Part shown: piece by piece, positions 50,788-59,814 of the stretch
How the letters are laid out: each line of letters starts with the position of its first letter
Numbering within the stretch: the first letter of the stretch is position 1
Assembly (NCBI GenBank): GCA_947500435.1
Contig: CANMRV010000004.1
Span: forward strand, 434,001-498,000
DNA from: an uncultured Flavobacteriaceae bacterium
GTDB lineage: Bacteria > Bacteroidota > Bacteroidia > Flavobacteriales > Flavobacteriaceae
Reading direction: 5' to 3'
DNA: 64,000 bases
Program-made: the position numbers and the translations under genes
Notes under the pieces: generated by a model
What the model was told of the DNA's origin: nothing
Seen by the model: the letters and a program-made list of their open reading frames with translations, nothing else
Database searches by the model: none

Positions 50788-53298
50788 CTATTTTCCATCG
50801 CATCCCGGCTTAGCATCGATGTCTGATTCTAGACGAATATTACTTAGTCCGATATCCACTCCTTCACCTGCCGTAATCATCAAGGCCGTACTGATTTTGG
50901 TCATGTCAACCCCAAGTTTGTCAAAACAACTTAGGCTAATGCGATACTCTTTCCAATCATTACCTGCTATATTAATATCCAGAGTTTCATTGCAGGGTGA
51001 TTCTTGATCACATCCCATTCCGATTTTAACGTTTGCATTGGCATTTTTAAATGACTTTGCCGAGAACGTAAGTTCCATTGCACCATTACTTTGACGTGAC
51101 ATATCACTTGGCGAAGCTGTACTCAATCGAACTTGATCACCGTCCGCTTGGGTCCATTTAATTCGTAAGGCATCCTCCTGTGCTTCATGATCCGTTTTGC
51201 TAATAATCAATCCACCAACGGATGTTGGAAAGCTACCTATCTGTTTGCTCAAGTCACCTGATTTCAACCATAATGACCACGGTGCAATTGGTGCTCCTTT
51301 TCCATAAAATTGACCTGTTGAAGCTATCTCTATGCTTTCAAGCCCTGATTCTTCTGAAAGTTTATCAACATTCGAATCACTTTTGTACGTTAGACCATAA
51401 CCTAATTCAAACAATTTTTCTGCATTCTCAGAAACAACCGCACTATTTGGCCAAGAGAAAGACAAACGACCTGTAAAATCATAAGATGGGTCTCTTTGAA
51501 ATAATAAGTCGGAGATACCCCCGCCTTCACTACCGGGTAACCAAGCCGCGACAAAAGCATCCGACATATTTATTTCGGGATTGCTCCATAAAGGGCGACC
51601 AGATAGAAAAACGGATACCACAGGAATTCCCTTGCTTTGGAATTTGGCAAGCTTACTTACATCAAATCCGTTAGGTACAAAGTCTAAATTTTCAAGATCT
51701 CCCTGAAACTCCGCGTAGGGATCTTCACCATATATGGCAACCACAACATCAGCCGATTCGTTTGAATCTCCGTTCGCTGAAAAGATTACTTTACCGCCAG
51801 CTTCTTTAGCGGCTTCTCTTATCCCATCAAGTATCGATTCGCTATTGGGAAACTCATCATTTGTATGGCCTGTTCCTTGCCATGAAAGCGTCCAGCCTCC
51901 GCAGGCCTTAGACACACTATTCGCACCATCACCAATCACCATAATGGTTTTCTTAGCATCTAATGGTAGTACACCTTTATTATTCTTCAGCAATACCATT
52001 GACTCACGTACTGCTTGTCTTGCAACGGTTCTATTTTCAGGAAGACCCAAAAGGCTTTGGTCTCCTGCATTTTTTCGAGTGCTTGGTGCACCTTTTGTGA
52101 AGATGCCAGAGGCAATTTTTACACGCAGGATACGACGAACAGCATCATCCAATCGTGTCATGGGAATAGTGCCATTTTTGGCCTGTTCCAAAGTGCTTTC
52201 CCATAAGCCTTTCCAGCTATCGGGAGCCATATACATATCAAGACCTGAATTTAAAGATTGCGCACAATCTGTATTTGTACATCCTGGTACTTGGCCGTGA
52301 CCATTCCAGTCACCAACAACGAAGCCATTAAAACCAAGTTGCCCTTTGAGCACATCGGTCAACAATTCTTTATCTCCGTGCAGCTTTCTGCCTTGCCAGC
52401 TTGAAAAAGAGGCCATCACGGTTTGAACTCCCGCAGGAATAGCACTGTAATAACCGGCAGCATGAACCTCTCGTAATTCCTTTTCAGTGATTTTGGCATC
52501 GCCTTGGTCTACCCCTTTTTCCGTTGCACCATCGGCGAGAAAATGTTTTGCACTTGAGATAACCCGTCCATCACCCATAAAACCTTCTTCGCCAAAACGA
52601 CCTTGAAGGCCGTAAACAATCCGGTCTCCATAGGATTGCACAATTTCTGGGTCTTCGGAAAACCCCTCATAGCTTCGGCCCCAGCGCGTGTCTTGAGGTA
52701 CGGCCAAAGTTGGGGCAAATGTCCAATCATGTCCAGAAACCGTAAGTTCATGAGCGGTTACGGAGGCAATTTTTTCAATTAAATCAGGATTGCGCATTGC
52801 CCCAAGTCCGACATTGTGCGGAAAGATGATAGCTCCGCTAAGGTTGGCGTGACCATGTACAGCATCAATTCCCCAAATAGTCGGAATAGCAATTTCAACA
52901 CCTTCAGTATCGATGGAAGCGTTGTAATATTTATCGGCCATTTCTAACCATGTTTTGGTGTCTGCATACGGCAGTGGCCCAGGTGCAGAATTACCGCCAC
53001 TCAGTACCGACCCTAAACGATACTTTTTGACTTCCTCGGGAGTAACCGACCCATTGTCGGCTTGTATAACTTGACCTACTTTTTGCTCTATAGTCAGTTT
53101 CGGTAAAATGTCATCTATTTGGGCTTCAATCGCCGGGTCTAAAGGAAGCGGTTTGATGCTTGGCCAATCTTCTGGATTCACAAGCTGTGTTGATTCTTCT
53201 TTATTCGGAGTTATTTTTTGTTCATTGCAACCAATAATAAGAATGGAACAAAAACATACTAACGAAATAGGCAGTGATAAAGACTTGATAAATTGCAT
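50788..53298 (-). CDS. Glycoside hydrolase family 3 lipoprotein (exo-beta-glucosidase type)
   Basis: 836 residues. Lipobox ending at Cys24 (ILIIGC-NEQ). A GH3 N-terminal TIM barrel with the catalytic nucleophile Asp in GFVVGDWNGHG and KHFLADG/GIDAVHGHAN substrate loops, an alpha/beta-sandwich C-domain (MVLLKNNKGVLPLDAKKTIMVIGDGA, GEDPYAEFQGD), and a C-terminal carbohydrate-binding-like beta domain (about 660-830) as in ExoP-type 1,4-beta-glucan glucohydrolases. It would trim beta-glucans or oligosaccharides in the periplasm or on the surface. No SusCD pair is next to it. Confidence 0.95.
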   Translation of the reverse strand: MQFIKSLSLPISLVCFCSILIIGCNEQKITPNKEESTQLVNPEDWPSIKPLPLDPAIEAQIDDILPKLTIEQKVGQVIQADNGSVTPEEVKKYRLGSVLSGGNSAPGPLPYADTKTWLEMADKYYNASIDTEGVEIAIPTIWGIDAVHGHANLSGAIIFPHNVGLGAMRNPDLIEKIASVTAHELTVSGHDWTFAPTLAVPQDTRWGRSYEGFSEDPEIVQSYGDRIVYGLQGRFGEEGFMGDGRVISSAKHFLADGATEKGVDQGDAKITEKELREVHAAGYYSAIPAGVQTVMASFSSWQGRKLHGDKELLTDVLKGQLGFNGFVVGDWNGHGQVPGCTNTDCAQSLNSGLDMYMAPDSWKGLWESTLEQAKNGTIPMTRLDDAVRRILRVKIASGIFTKGAPSTRKNAGDQSLLGLPENRTVARQAVRESMVLLKNNKGVLPLDAKKTIMVIGDGANSVSKACGGWTLSWQGTGHTNDEFPNSESILDGIREAAKEAGGKVIFSANGDSNESADVVVAIYGEDPYAEFQGDLENLDFVPNGFDVSKLAKFQSKGIPVVSVFLSGRPLWSNPEINMSDAFVAAWLPGSEGGGISDLLFQRDPSYDFTGRLSFSWPNSAVVSENAEKLFELGYGLTYKSDSNVDKLSEESGLESIEIASTGQFYGKGAPIAPWSLWLKSGDLSKQIGSFPTSVGGLIISKTDHEAQEDALRIKWTQADGDQVRLSTASPSDMSRQSNGAMELTFSAKSFKNANANVKIGMGCDQESPCNETLDINIAGNDWKEYRISLSCFDKLGVDMTKISTALMITAGEGVDIGLSNIRLESDIDAKPGCDGK

Positions 53299-53577
53299 AA
53301 TTAAAATATTGTTTGAATTTTAGGCGAAGCTGCAATGTACCATATTTCTTAATTTATTTGTAAATGCATGAACTAGAAAAATCGAATTTTTTGATAAAGT
53401 ATCTATGAACTATACCCGTGCAAATTAGCATTTGTTTTCGACCATGGGTATACCAAAAGATTTGGTAGACTTCGTAAATAAATCTGTAAATTTTTTAGAA
53501 TGAGATACTGGTAATGGCACTCACTTATGACAAGTGCTGTCAAGAGGTTGTCACATCAACGTTAGTAATAAAGCGGT

Positions 53578-53802
53578 TCATTCCAAAATTTCGTAATCTA
53601 TACTCAGTTTTCGTAAAGCTCTTAAAGCGGAACCTGAGTTTTTATCATCAACTTCAATGTCTACAGCATCCCCTTCTAAGAGTATCGCCGTAAGTTCGTT
53701 AGACAAAGATTCATTTCCGTTAGAAGAAATCTCGGTGATACATTTCGCAATGGCTCTTTTATCGGGTCTTTGCGCATCACAAGACAGGAGGTTTAATTTC
53801 AT
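53578..53802 (-). CDS. Small protein of unknown function
   Basis: 74 residues, soluble. The end SALRALRKLSIDYEILE and the acidic strand DAVDIEVDD suggest a small alpha/beta fold, faintly like the ribosomal L7/L12 C-terminal domain, but I cannot assign a family. Monocistronic; the 279 bp between it and the GH3 gene hold nothing recognised. Confidence 0.6.
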   Translation of the reverse strand: MKLNLLSCDAQRPDKRAIAKCITEISSNGNESLSNELTAILLEGDAVDIEVDDKNSGSALRALRKLSIDYEILE

Positions 53803-53917
53803 AGTTGTAGTTTACAAAGGCAAGATACCTAAATTGATATTGATACCTCTATACTGTACTTCAACTGCTAATTCTGATAAGCTTTATAGAACTGACTAAG
53901 GCTTTTCATAGGAGGTT

Positions 53918-53929
53918 TTGTTAGCTGCA
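53918..53929 (+). repeat. 12-bp inverted repeat, left arm
   Basis: TTGTTAGCTGCA, exactly complementary to 54691-54702. The two arms bracket the lone gene at 53938-54672, 8 bp past its stop and 18 bp before its start. Confidence 0.7.
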
Positions 53930-53937
53930 GTTTTAGT

Positions 53938-54672
53938 TCACAAACTTTGTTTATTAATGACGTATTTGTGCCTAAAATTTATATCGTTTTGAAAATAAAA
54001 TCGCAAATTTTTAAAATTGAGATAAAGAGTGTTGTTATCTAATTCAGATATATTTTTAGCCTTCTCCCTAACCCTTTCTATCGTTCTTACTTTATTGTTT
54101 TTAGGCCAACACGTTGCTTTTATAATGTTGGAATCAATTGCGAATGAAACTACATTTTCCTTATCAGGGTCCTTGTAGTGAATATTTGCAAGTTCAAATA
54201 GATTCGAAGAGGAAAATGTCCAATTGTCCTTATAATCATTCATGTAGATACTTTGTTGTAAACCTTTGTAGTCTGATAGGGTTAGATTAACCCAATCTTC
54301 AGGTGCTTTTTTCCTTTTTATAAATGACAAACCTACTTCTCGTTTTTTTTCTAAATTCCATAATCGATATTTTAGTTTTCCTCTCTTATTAATCAATTTT
54401 GAAAATCCTGATTTTCTGTTTTTATAATTAACATTTAGAAGGATTTTTGCCGATTTAAATTCCAGTATTTCTATTTTGGATTGGCCGTCTATGGTGTTTA
54501 ATGTGTCAATTTGCTTAGAACCGTTAAGATGTTTTATCTGAATTAGAATTTTACCATATTCGGTAATATTTTCCTTTTTCGCTAAATCAATTATAACCTC
54601 TATATCTCCTACTTTTTGTGACGTAGCAAATGAGATTTGAAAGCATAAAATTATAGTTAGTAAATAATTCAT
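53938..54672 (-). CDS. Secreted protein of unknown function in a cassette-like setting
   Basis: 244 residues with a signal peptide (about 1-18, FATSQ). The mature part is Lys- and Asn-rich and beta-rich, with no recognised domain. The base composition looks more AT-rich than the neighbouring GH3 and M14 genes (judged by eye). It is bounded on both sides by a 12-bp inverted repeat, with a second palindrome just beyond the right arm, which suggests it was acquired as a single-gene unit. Confidence 0.72.
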   Translation of the reverse strand: MNYLLTIILCFQISFATSQKVGDIEVIIDLAKKENITEYGKILIQIKHLNGSKQIDTLNTIDGQSKIEILEFKSAKILLNVNYKNRKSGFSKLINKRGKLKYRLWNLEKKREVGLSFIKRKKAPEDWVNLTLSDYKGLQQSIYMNDYKDNWTFSSSNLFELANIHYKDPDKENVVSFAIDSNIIKATCWPKNNKVRTIERVREKAKNISELDNNTLYLNFKNLRFYFQNDINFRHKYVINKQSL

Positions 54673-54690
54673 TAGTTCTTAGTGAGAAAT

Positions 54691-54702
54691 TGCAGCTAAC
54701 AA
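54691..54702 (-). repeat. 12-bp inverted repeat, right arm
   Basis: TGCAGCTAACAA on the plus strand, the reverse complement of 53918-53929. The arms are 785 bp apart end to end. Confidence 0.7.
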
Positions 54703-54707
54703 TGGGC

Positions 54708-54729
54708 TAAGAGTACCCAGGTACTCTTA
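54708..54729. repeat. Perfect 22-bp palindrome beside the inverted repeat
   Basis: TAAGAGTACC, a CA loop, GGTACTCTTA: a 10-bp perfect stem. It has no T-tract in either direction, so it is not a standard terminator for the M14 gene, whose stop is 45 bp away. Confidence 0.65.
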
Positions 54730-54774
54730 TATCTATTTTGTGAATACGTAGTTATGTTTATTAAAAAACGGCTC

Positions 54775-57303
54775 TTACATCATCTCCCCAAAGAATATAG
54801 CATTCATCAACAGCTTATTTGTACCATACCAAAAGGCTCTAAACTGCGTATTGTCTGTGAAACCAATAACTCGCCCTTTTCCCATGCGCTTTACTTGAAA
54901 AGGCACAGTGTTCTTTATCATTTCAAGGTTTTCTTCTGAAATATAACCACTCAACAAAGGGTTAGCAGTATATTGAATCGGATTGTTGTAACTATTCTTA
55001 TCTGCCTCAATATAGATATTTGAGTTTCTAAACATTGCTAGGCTGTTATTCTTATACCCATAATTGATAGGATGAGAGCGGTCTAACTTCGTTTGGAAAA
55101 TAGCGCCACCAGTAACCTGCGCTCCTCTGAAATCGTTCTTTTGATCAAAAGGAATATTTTTTGCTACCAGGGTATCATTCTTGAATTTCAATTTCATGAA
55201 TTCACCTTTGTTAAACCATTCCACAGTATTGCGGTAACCAATTAGCGTGCCGCCTGCTTTAACCCATTGCTTTAGTTTATCAGCGTTCTTTTTGTTTTGC
55301 ATACTTCCACCTCTACCAGCACTTGGTACAATGATATCAGTATACTTTCTTAAATCTACACGGCTGAAATACGCCATGTCTATTTTAGTAAGCTCCATTT
55401 CATATCTTGTATCGAACAAATGCCAGATTTCACCAGCATCGTATGAGCGTATTCCGTCACCAACTAGAATAGCCACCTTTTGTTTTTTAACAGCATCATA
55501 ATCATTGCTTCCCAAATCAATGCCTTGTGTAAGCCCTGTGCTAACCGAAGTGATTTGAATCTTACTTTCTTCGGCGACTCCTTTTAGGAATTCATATAAC
55601 GCATCGGCATCCAATTTTTGGTTCTGTACTGGCACCATTATAGTTCCGTAGTCGTATTTTTTGCCTTCTAAGGTATATGGAGATTTGGCCACTTTTGCTC
55701 GTAAACCTTTCTCTAGAACTGCATTTAAGGCTTTGGGCGTATAGTATTCATTCCATTCAAAAAGATAGGCGTAGTTACTTTTGGCACTTACACTACCTGT
55801 TAATGGTTTGAAATCTGTAATTTCAGGTCCGGCATTGGCTAATGAACTCAATTCCGTGTAGTCGACGTTAAATGCCAATGGAAAGGTCCAGGCAGAAACA
55901 TCATAAAACAGACTGTCTTTGAATGTCGTACGTTTTTCAAACATCGCTTGAATCAAACGATGATTCTTCTGATTCATAGGAACAACATAGCTACTTCCCT
56001 TTTTGTACCCCTTCCCACTTATGGTGGCATCATTGGCCAATTCATGGAATTTGATTTTGTGCCGGTTTAGAATCTCAGCTAAATGCCAAGACTTTGAAGC
56101 GTCTTTACTATCCCCGAAAACAATTGCTTTTGTTTTGCTTCGTGATGCTGTATTTCTTGTATCTGAGTAGAACTTCTTCTGATAGTTTAAGAGTTTGGTT
56201 CGCATATTTTTGCCTGCTTCAATGGTAGAAAGCGCGGCCGTAAATTGATTACGAATTGTAAAAGGGAAGGTGATTAGTCCATTTTCACTTTCTTGAATAT
56301 GTCCCCTAGAGCTTCCTTGTTCAAAAAGGATTCCGATACTTCCGTTTACATCAGGAAAGGTTGATCCTTTTCCGTAGTAATAATCATCAAAGTTTTCTTC
56401 GGAATAATACAAAGAACCAATCTTATCCAGGGCTTTTACATGATACGTTCCAATTTCCCGAGTAAGTTCTTGATTCATTTGAGGTGTCAAGGGATGTGTT
56501 CGAGAAGGTTCTCCCGGTTGAAAAAAGAAAGTGGAGTTGGTTCCCATTTCATGGTGGTCCGTCAAAATGTTTGGCATCCATTTATGGAAACTTTCAATAC
56601 GTGCTCTACTTTCTGGTAATTGCACAGGTAGCCAATCACGATTCATATCGAACCAATAGTGATTGGTACGTCCGCCAGGCCATACTTCGTGGTATTCACG
56701 GTCGTTATTATCGGCCGTTAAATTTTGTGCTTTGTTCGTGTTTGCCCAATAGGCAAATCGTTGTAATCCATCGGGATTAAAAGAAGGGTCCAAGAGAATC
56801 ACCATATTATTGAGTAATTCCTCGATTTCAGGTCCCTGAGCCGCCGCTAAATAGTAAGCATAGGCTAAACCTGCATTTGCACCACTAGGTTCGTTGCCAT
56901 GAATTGAAAACCCCTGATAAACTACCAATGGCATGTTTTCGACTGAAGAGGAATTACCAGCTTCCGTCAATGTCAAATGGTCTTTTCGGATTTGCTCTAT
57001 ATTTTGATGGTTCTTTGGTGAAGTAACCGTCAATAGTAAAATAGGTCTTCCTTCGAAAGTGGAACCTCTATTTTCTATTGTCATACGGTCCGACGCTTTT
57101 GCAAGTGTTTGCATATAGAACATGAGTTTGTCGTGGGTGATATGCCACTCTCCAACTTCATGACCAACAACCTCTTTTGGAGTTGGTATGCTTTCATCAT
57201 AGGTAATGCCTTGTGGTAAGTAATAATTAAGGTCTAATTTTTCTTGAGATACAAGGGTTTGAAAGGAGACAAGGGCAGCGAGAATCAGTATTGCTTTTTT
57301 CAT
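54775..57303 (-). CDS. M14-family zinc carboxypeptidase
   Basis: 842 residues with a signal peptide (about 1-19, LVSQ). The catalytic domain (about 45-370) has the zinc pair H-x-x-E in SIHGNEPSG, third ligand His in TDHHEMG, Asn/Arg substrate residues in FDMNRDW and the catalytic Glu in GILFEQGSSRG. A large C-terminal region (about 400-840) includes a DJ-1/ThuA-like alpha/beta part (VAILVGDGIRSYDAGEIWHLFD, DIIVPSAGRGG). Exported peptidase for nutrient peptides or cell-wall-related targets. Confidence 0.94.
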   Translation of the reverse strand: MKKAILILAALVSFQTLVSQEKLDLNYYLPQGITYDESIPTPKEVVGHEVGEWHITHDKLMFYMQTLAKASDRMTIENRGSTFEGRPILLLTVTSPKNHQNIEQIRKDHLTLTEAGNSSSVENMPLVVYQGFSIHGNEPSGANAGLAYAYYLAAAQGPEIEELLNNMVILLDPSFNPDGLQRFAYWANTNKAQNLTADNNDREYHEVWPGGRTNHYWFDMNRDWLPVQLPESRARIESFHKWMPNILTDHHEMGTNSTFFFQPGEPSRTHPLTPQMNQELTREIGTYHVKALDKIGSLYYSEENFDDYYYGKGSTFPDVNGSIGILFEQGSSRGHIQESENGLITFPFTIRNQFTAALSTIEAGKNMRTKLLNYQKKFYSDTRNTASRSKTKAIVFGDSKDASKSWHLAEILNRHKIKFHELANDATISGKGYKKGSSYVVPMNQKNHRLIQAMFEKRTTFKDSLFYDVSAWTFPLAFNVDYTELSSLANAGPEITDFKPLTGSVSAKSNYAYLFEWNEYYTPKALNAVLEKGLRAKVAKSPYTLEGKKYDYGTIMVPVQNQKLDADALYEFLKGVAEESKIQITSVSTGLTQGIDLGSNDYDAVKKQKVAILVGDGIRSYDAGEIWHLFDTRYEMELTKIDMAYFSRVDLRKYTDIIVPSAGRGGSMQNKKNADKLKQWVKAGGTLIGYRNTVEWFNKGEFMKLKFKNDTLVAKNIPFDQKNDFRGAQVTGGAIFQTKLDRSHPINYGYKNNSLAMFRNSNIYIEADKNSYNNPIQYTANPLLSGYISEENLEMIKNTVPFQVKRMGKGRVIGFTDNTQFRAFWYGTNKLLMNAIFFGEMM

Positions 57304-57358
57304 ATTTGGTTTGGAATGAATTAGTCAAAGTAAATTTAAGTAAACTAGAGTCCATAAA

Positions 57359-57390
57359 AAAACGGCCCGTTCAGAGTGAAGGGCCGTTTT
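57359..57390 (-). terminator. Terminator of the PUR-protein gene
   Basis: A perfect 10-bp stem (AAAACGGCCC with GGGCCGTTTT) and a 12-nt loop, flanked by an A-run and a T so it could work in both directions. Confidence 0.85.
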
Positions 57391-57408
57391 TAAAAGAATT
57401 TAAATGTC

Positions 57409-57807
57409 CTAAATATCGTCGAAATCAACATCGGTAAAACTTTCTGTAGTTTTTACCTCGTCATTTTCTACTGCTGGAGCTGACTCTTCAGCAACAACAT
57501 CATCTTCTTTCTTAAAATCTCTTTGGTGTCTTTCAGAAATGACTTCTGTACCTTTTTCGTCGATAATGAAGTCCATCATTTCAATGACATTTTCTTTAAA
57601 GGCATCAAAGTCTTCTTTGTATAGATAGATTTTGTGTTTCTTGTAATGAAAAGATCCATCGTCGTGAGTGAATTTTTTACTTTCAGTAATTGTTAGGTAA
57701 TAATCTCCGGCTTTTGTACTTCTTACATCAAAAAAATAAGTCCTTCTTCCAGCCCTTAGAACCTTGGAGTGTATCTCCTCTTGTTCCATTGAATCTCTTT
57801 CGCCCAT
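57409..57807 (-). CDS. PUR-domain nucleic-acid-binding protein (DUF3276)
   Basis: 132 residues. The N-terminal ~90 residues match the bacterial PUR-alpha-like domain (HSKVLRAGRRTYFFDVRSTKAGDYYLTITESKK, IYLYKEDFDAFKENVIEMMDFI); the C-terminus is an acidic disordered tail. Such proteins bind single-stranded DNA/RNA and can act as regulators. Monocistronic with its own terminator. A second start (ATG six codons in, MEQEEI) is possible. Confidence 0.93.
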   Translation of the reverse strand: MGERDSMEQEEIHSKVLRAGRRTYFFDVRSTKAGDYYLTITESKKFTHDDGSFHYKKHKIYLYKEDFDAFKENVIEMMDFIIDEKGTEVISERHQRDFKKEDDVVAEESAPAVENDEVKTTESFTDVDFDDI

Positions 57808-57883
57808 CTTACGTAGTGTTGGTTAGTGCTCAATTAATAATCTACCAAAAATGTAAAAAAAAAGCGTATCCAGCAACAATTTG

Positions 57884-59635
57884 TCAGTTTTCTTTCTCTG
57901 ACAGTTGATTCTCATAAAGCTCTTTGTAATAGCCATCAGTGCTATTAAGTTCTTCATGTGTGCCCTCTTGCAGCAGCTTACCATCTTCTAGAACGATAAT
58001 CTTATCCGCGTTTTTAGCAGAAGATACGCGGTGGCTAACAATGAGTGTAGTTCTATTGTGAGAAGCCTTTTTAAGGTTGTTTAAAATTTCCTCCTCGGTT
58101 TCGGTGTCCACGGCCGAAAGACAATCGTCAAAAGCATAGATCTGTGGGTCTTTCAACAATGCTCTGGCAATGGAAACCCGCTGTTTTTGCCCTCCACTTA
58201 AGGTTATGCCTCTTTCCCCTAAAACCGTGTTGTACTGCTGCGTGAAGCCCATGATATTTTCATGAACAACGGCATTTTTAGCAACCGTAATGACTTCTTC
58301 TTTAGTGGCGTCGTGCTTCCCGAATTTAATGTTGTTTTCAATGGAGTCTGAAAAGAGAAAGGCATCTTGTGGAACGGCACCGACGGATTCTCGAAGACTT
58401 GTAAGATTCAGTTTTTTAAGAGGAACATCATCAATTAGGATTTCCCCAGAACTAACATCATACAAGCGCGCAACCAAATCTAAAATAGTTGATTTTCCAG
58501 AACCTGTTTTCCCAAGTATGGCAACGGTTTCCCCTTCGTTAACAACAAAAGAAATATTTTTTAGAGCGGTAATTTCGGTGTCCTCATAGGTGAAGGTGAC
58601 ATCTTTGAATTCGATTTTACCTTGAATCGGAGTTTCATGATGGACTTCATTTTTCATTTCGGGTTGCTCTCCTAAGAACTCGTTTATTCTTTTCTGGGAC
58701 GCTTCTGCGCGCTGTACAATGGTTGTGAGCCATCCTACAATGGCAACAGGCCAGGTGAGCATGTTTACATAGAGAATGAATTCCGCGATAAGACCAACAC
58801 CAATTTCTCCGGCAAAATACTGCTTCCCGCCAATGTAAATCACCAAAATATTACTGATTCCTATTAACAATATCATTAATGGAAAAAACCAGGCATTCAC
58901 TTTTGCCAGACTCATGCTTTTATCTTTTCCTTCAAGGGCCAATGTTTGTAAATCTCGATTGGTTTGAGGTTCTAAGGCATAAGCCTTGATAACCGAGACC
59001 CCAGAAAAAATCTCTTGGGTAAACGTGGACAAGGTCGAAAGGTATTCCTGGACAACGGTACTCCGCTTGTGAATCATCTTACTAATCTGATAAATAAGTA
59101 CCGACAATATGGGGAGTGGCAATAGCGTGTAAGCCGCCAGCGTAGGGGCTTTTATAAACATCAAAGGAATCAGGCAGGCAAAAAGGGTTAAGGTCTGAAT
59201 ACCGTACATAATCGCAGGGCCAGCATACATGCGCACCTGATTGATATCTTCGCTAATGCGATTCATAAGATCACCAGTGCGATTCTTTTTATAAAAGTTG
59301 AGACTAAGTAATTGATAGTGATCAAAAACCTCATTTTTTAAATCATATTCTATGTATCGCGAAACATTGATTACTGTCTGACGCATTAAAAAGGTGAAAA
59401 ACCCGGATAGTAAAGCAGCTCCTACAATGATAAGAATGTAGGTCAATATCGTTTCTTCGGCTACACTCTTCTCGATAATTCCCTTAAAATTGTCTTCAAC
59501 AACCGAGATTATCTTGTTCACATATGAAGGCATGACCAATTGAAAAACGCGGGCAATGACCGTTATGACCATTCCTATGAGGAGCTTGAACCAATATTTT
59601 TTAAAGTATTTATTGAGGTGTTTAAGTTCCTTCAT
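57884..59635 (-). CDS. ABC exporter half-transporter (MsbA/MdlB-like)
   Basis: 583 residues: six membrane helices (about 1-310) fused to a nucleotide-binding domain. Walker A GKTGSGKST, signature LSGGQKQR, Walker B IYAFDDCLSAVD and H-loop VSHRVSS. The usual catalytic Glu after Walker B is Asp (DDCLS), as in some MdlA-type and heterodimeric half-transporters. It exports a lipid, drug or peptide as a dimer; no partner gene is next to it. Confidence 0.94.
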   Translation of the reverse strand: MKELKHLNKYFKKYWFKLLIGMVITVIARVFQLVMPSYVNKIISVVEDNFKGIIEKSVAEETILTYILIIVGAALLSGFFTFLMRQTVINVSRYIEYDLKNEVFDHYQLLSLNFYKKNRTGDLMNRISEDINQVRMYAGPAIMYGIQTLTLFACLIPLMFIKAPTLAAYTLLPLPILSVLIYQISKMIHKRSTVVQEYLSTLSTFTQEIFSGVSVIKAYALEPQTNRDLQTLALEGKDKSMSLAKVNAWFFPLMILLIGISNILVIYIGGKQYFAGEIGVGLIAEFILYVNMLTWPVAIVGWLTTIVQRAEASQKRINEFLGEQPEMKNEVHHETPIQGKIEFKDVTFTYEDTEITALKNISFVVNEGETVAILGKTGSGKSTILDLVARLYDVSSGEILIDDVPLKKLNLTSLRESVGAVPQDAFLFSDSIENNIKFGKHDATKEEVITVAKNAVVHENIMGFTQQYNTVLGERGITLSGGQKQRVSIARALLKDPQIYAFDDCLSAVDTETEEEILNNLKKASHNRTTLIVSHRVSSAKNADKIIVLEDGKLLQEGTHEELNSTDGYYKELYENQLSEKEN

Positions 59636-59766
59636 GCAGTTGGAATGCTACGCGCCGCTAGTTTTGGTTAGAATTCATCAAAGATAAGGGTTTGGTATAA
59701 AATCAAATGTTATAAAATGTATAACATAATAACCTTTAGATAACTCAAGGTTTGGAAATAGATTCC

Positions 59767-59774
59767 TATTTTTG
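59767..59774 (+). promoter_or_regulatory. Promoter -7 box TATTTTTG of nusB
   Basis: An exact TAnnTTTG match 41 bp before the nusB start; a TTTGG element lies only 12 bp upstream, so the -33 box is unclear. Confidence 0.5.
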
Positions 59775-59814
59775 CGCTGTAAAAATTTACCCAATTCTAT
59801 AAAAGTTCTTTAAC

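Noticed and set aside
51734..52300. 188-codon open frame on the plus strand
   Set aside because: It lies wholly inside the GH3 gene on the opposite strand; the GH3 frame has full domain support and this one has none.
53918..54702. True integron attC sites
   Set aside because: The ends resemble attC cores but miss one position of the R-box consensus, and no integrase or cassette array is in the window; kept only as a cassette-like finding.
54708..54729. Terminator of the M14 peptidase gene
   Set aside because: Well-paired hairpin, but no T-tract follows in the minus-strand direction.
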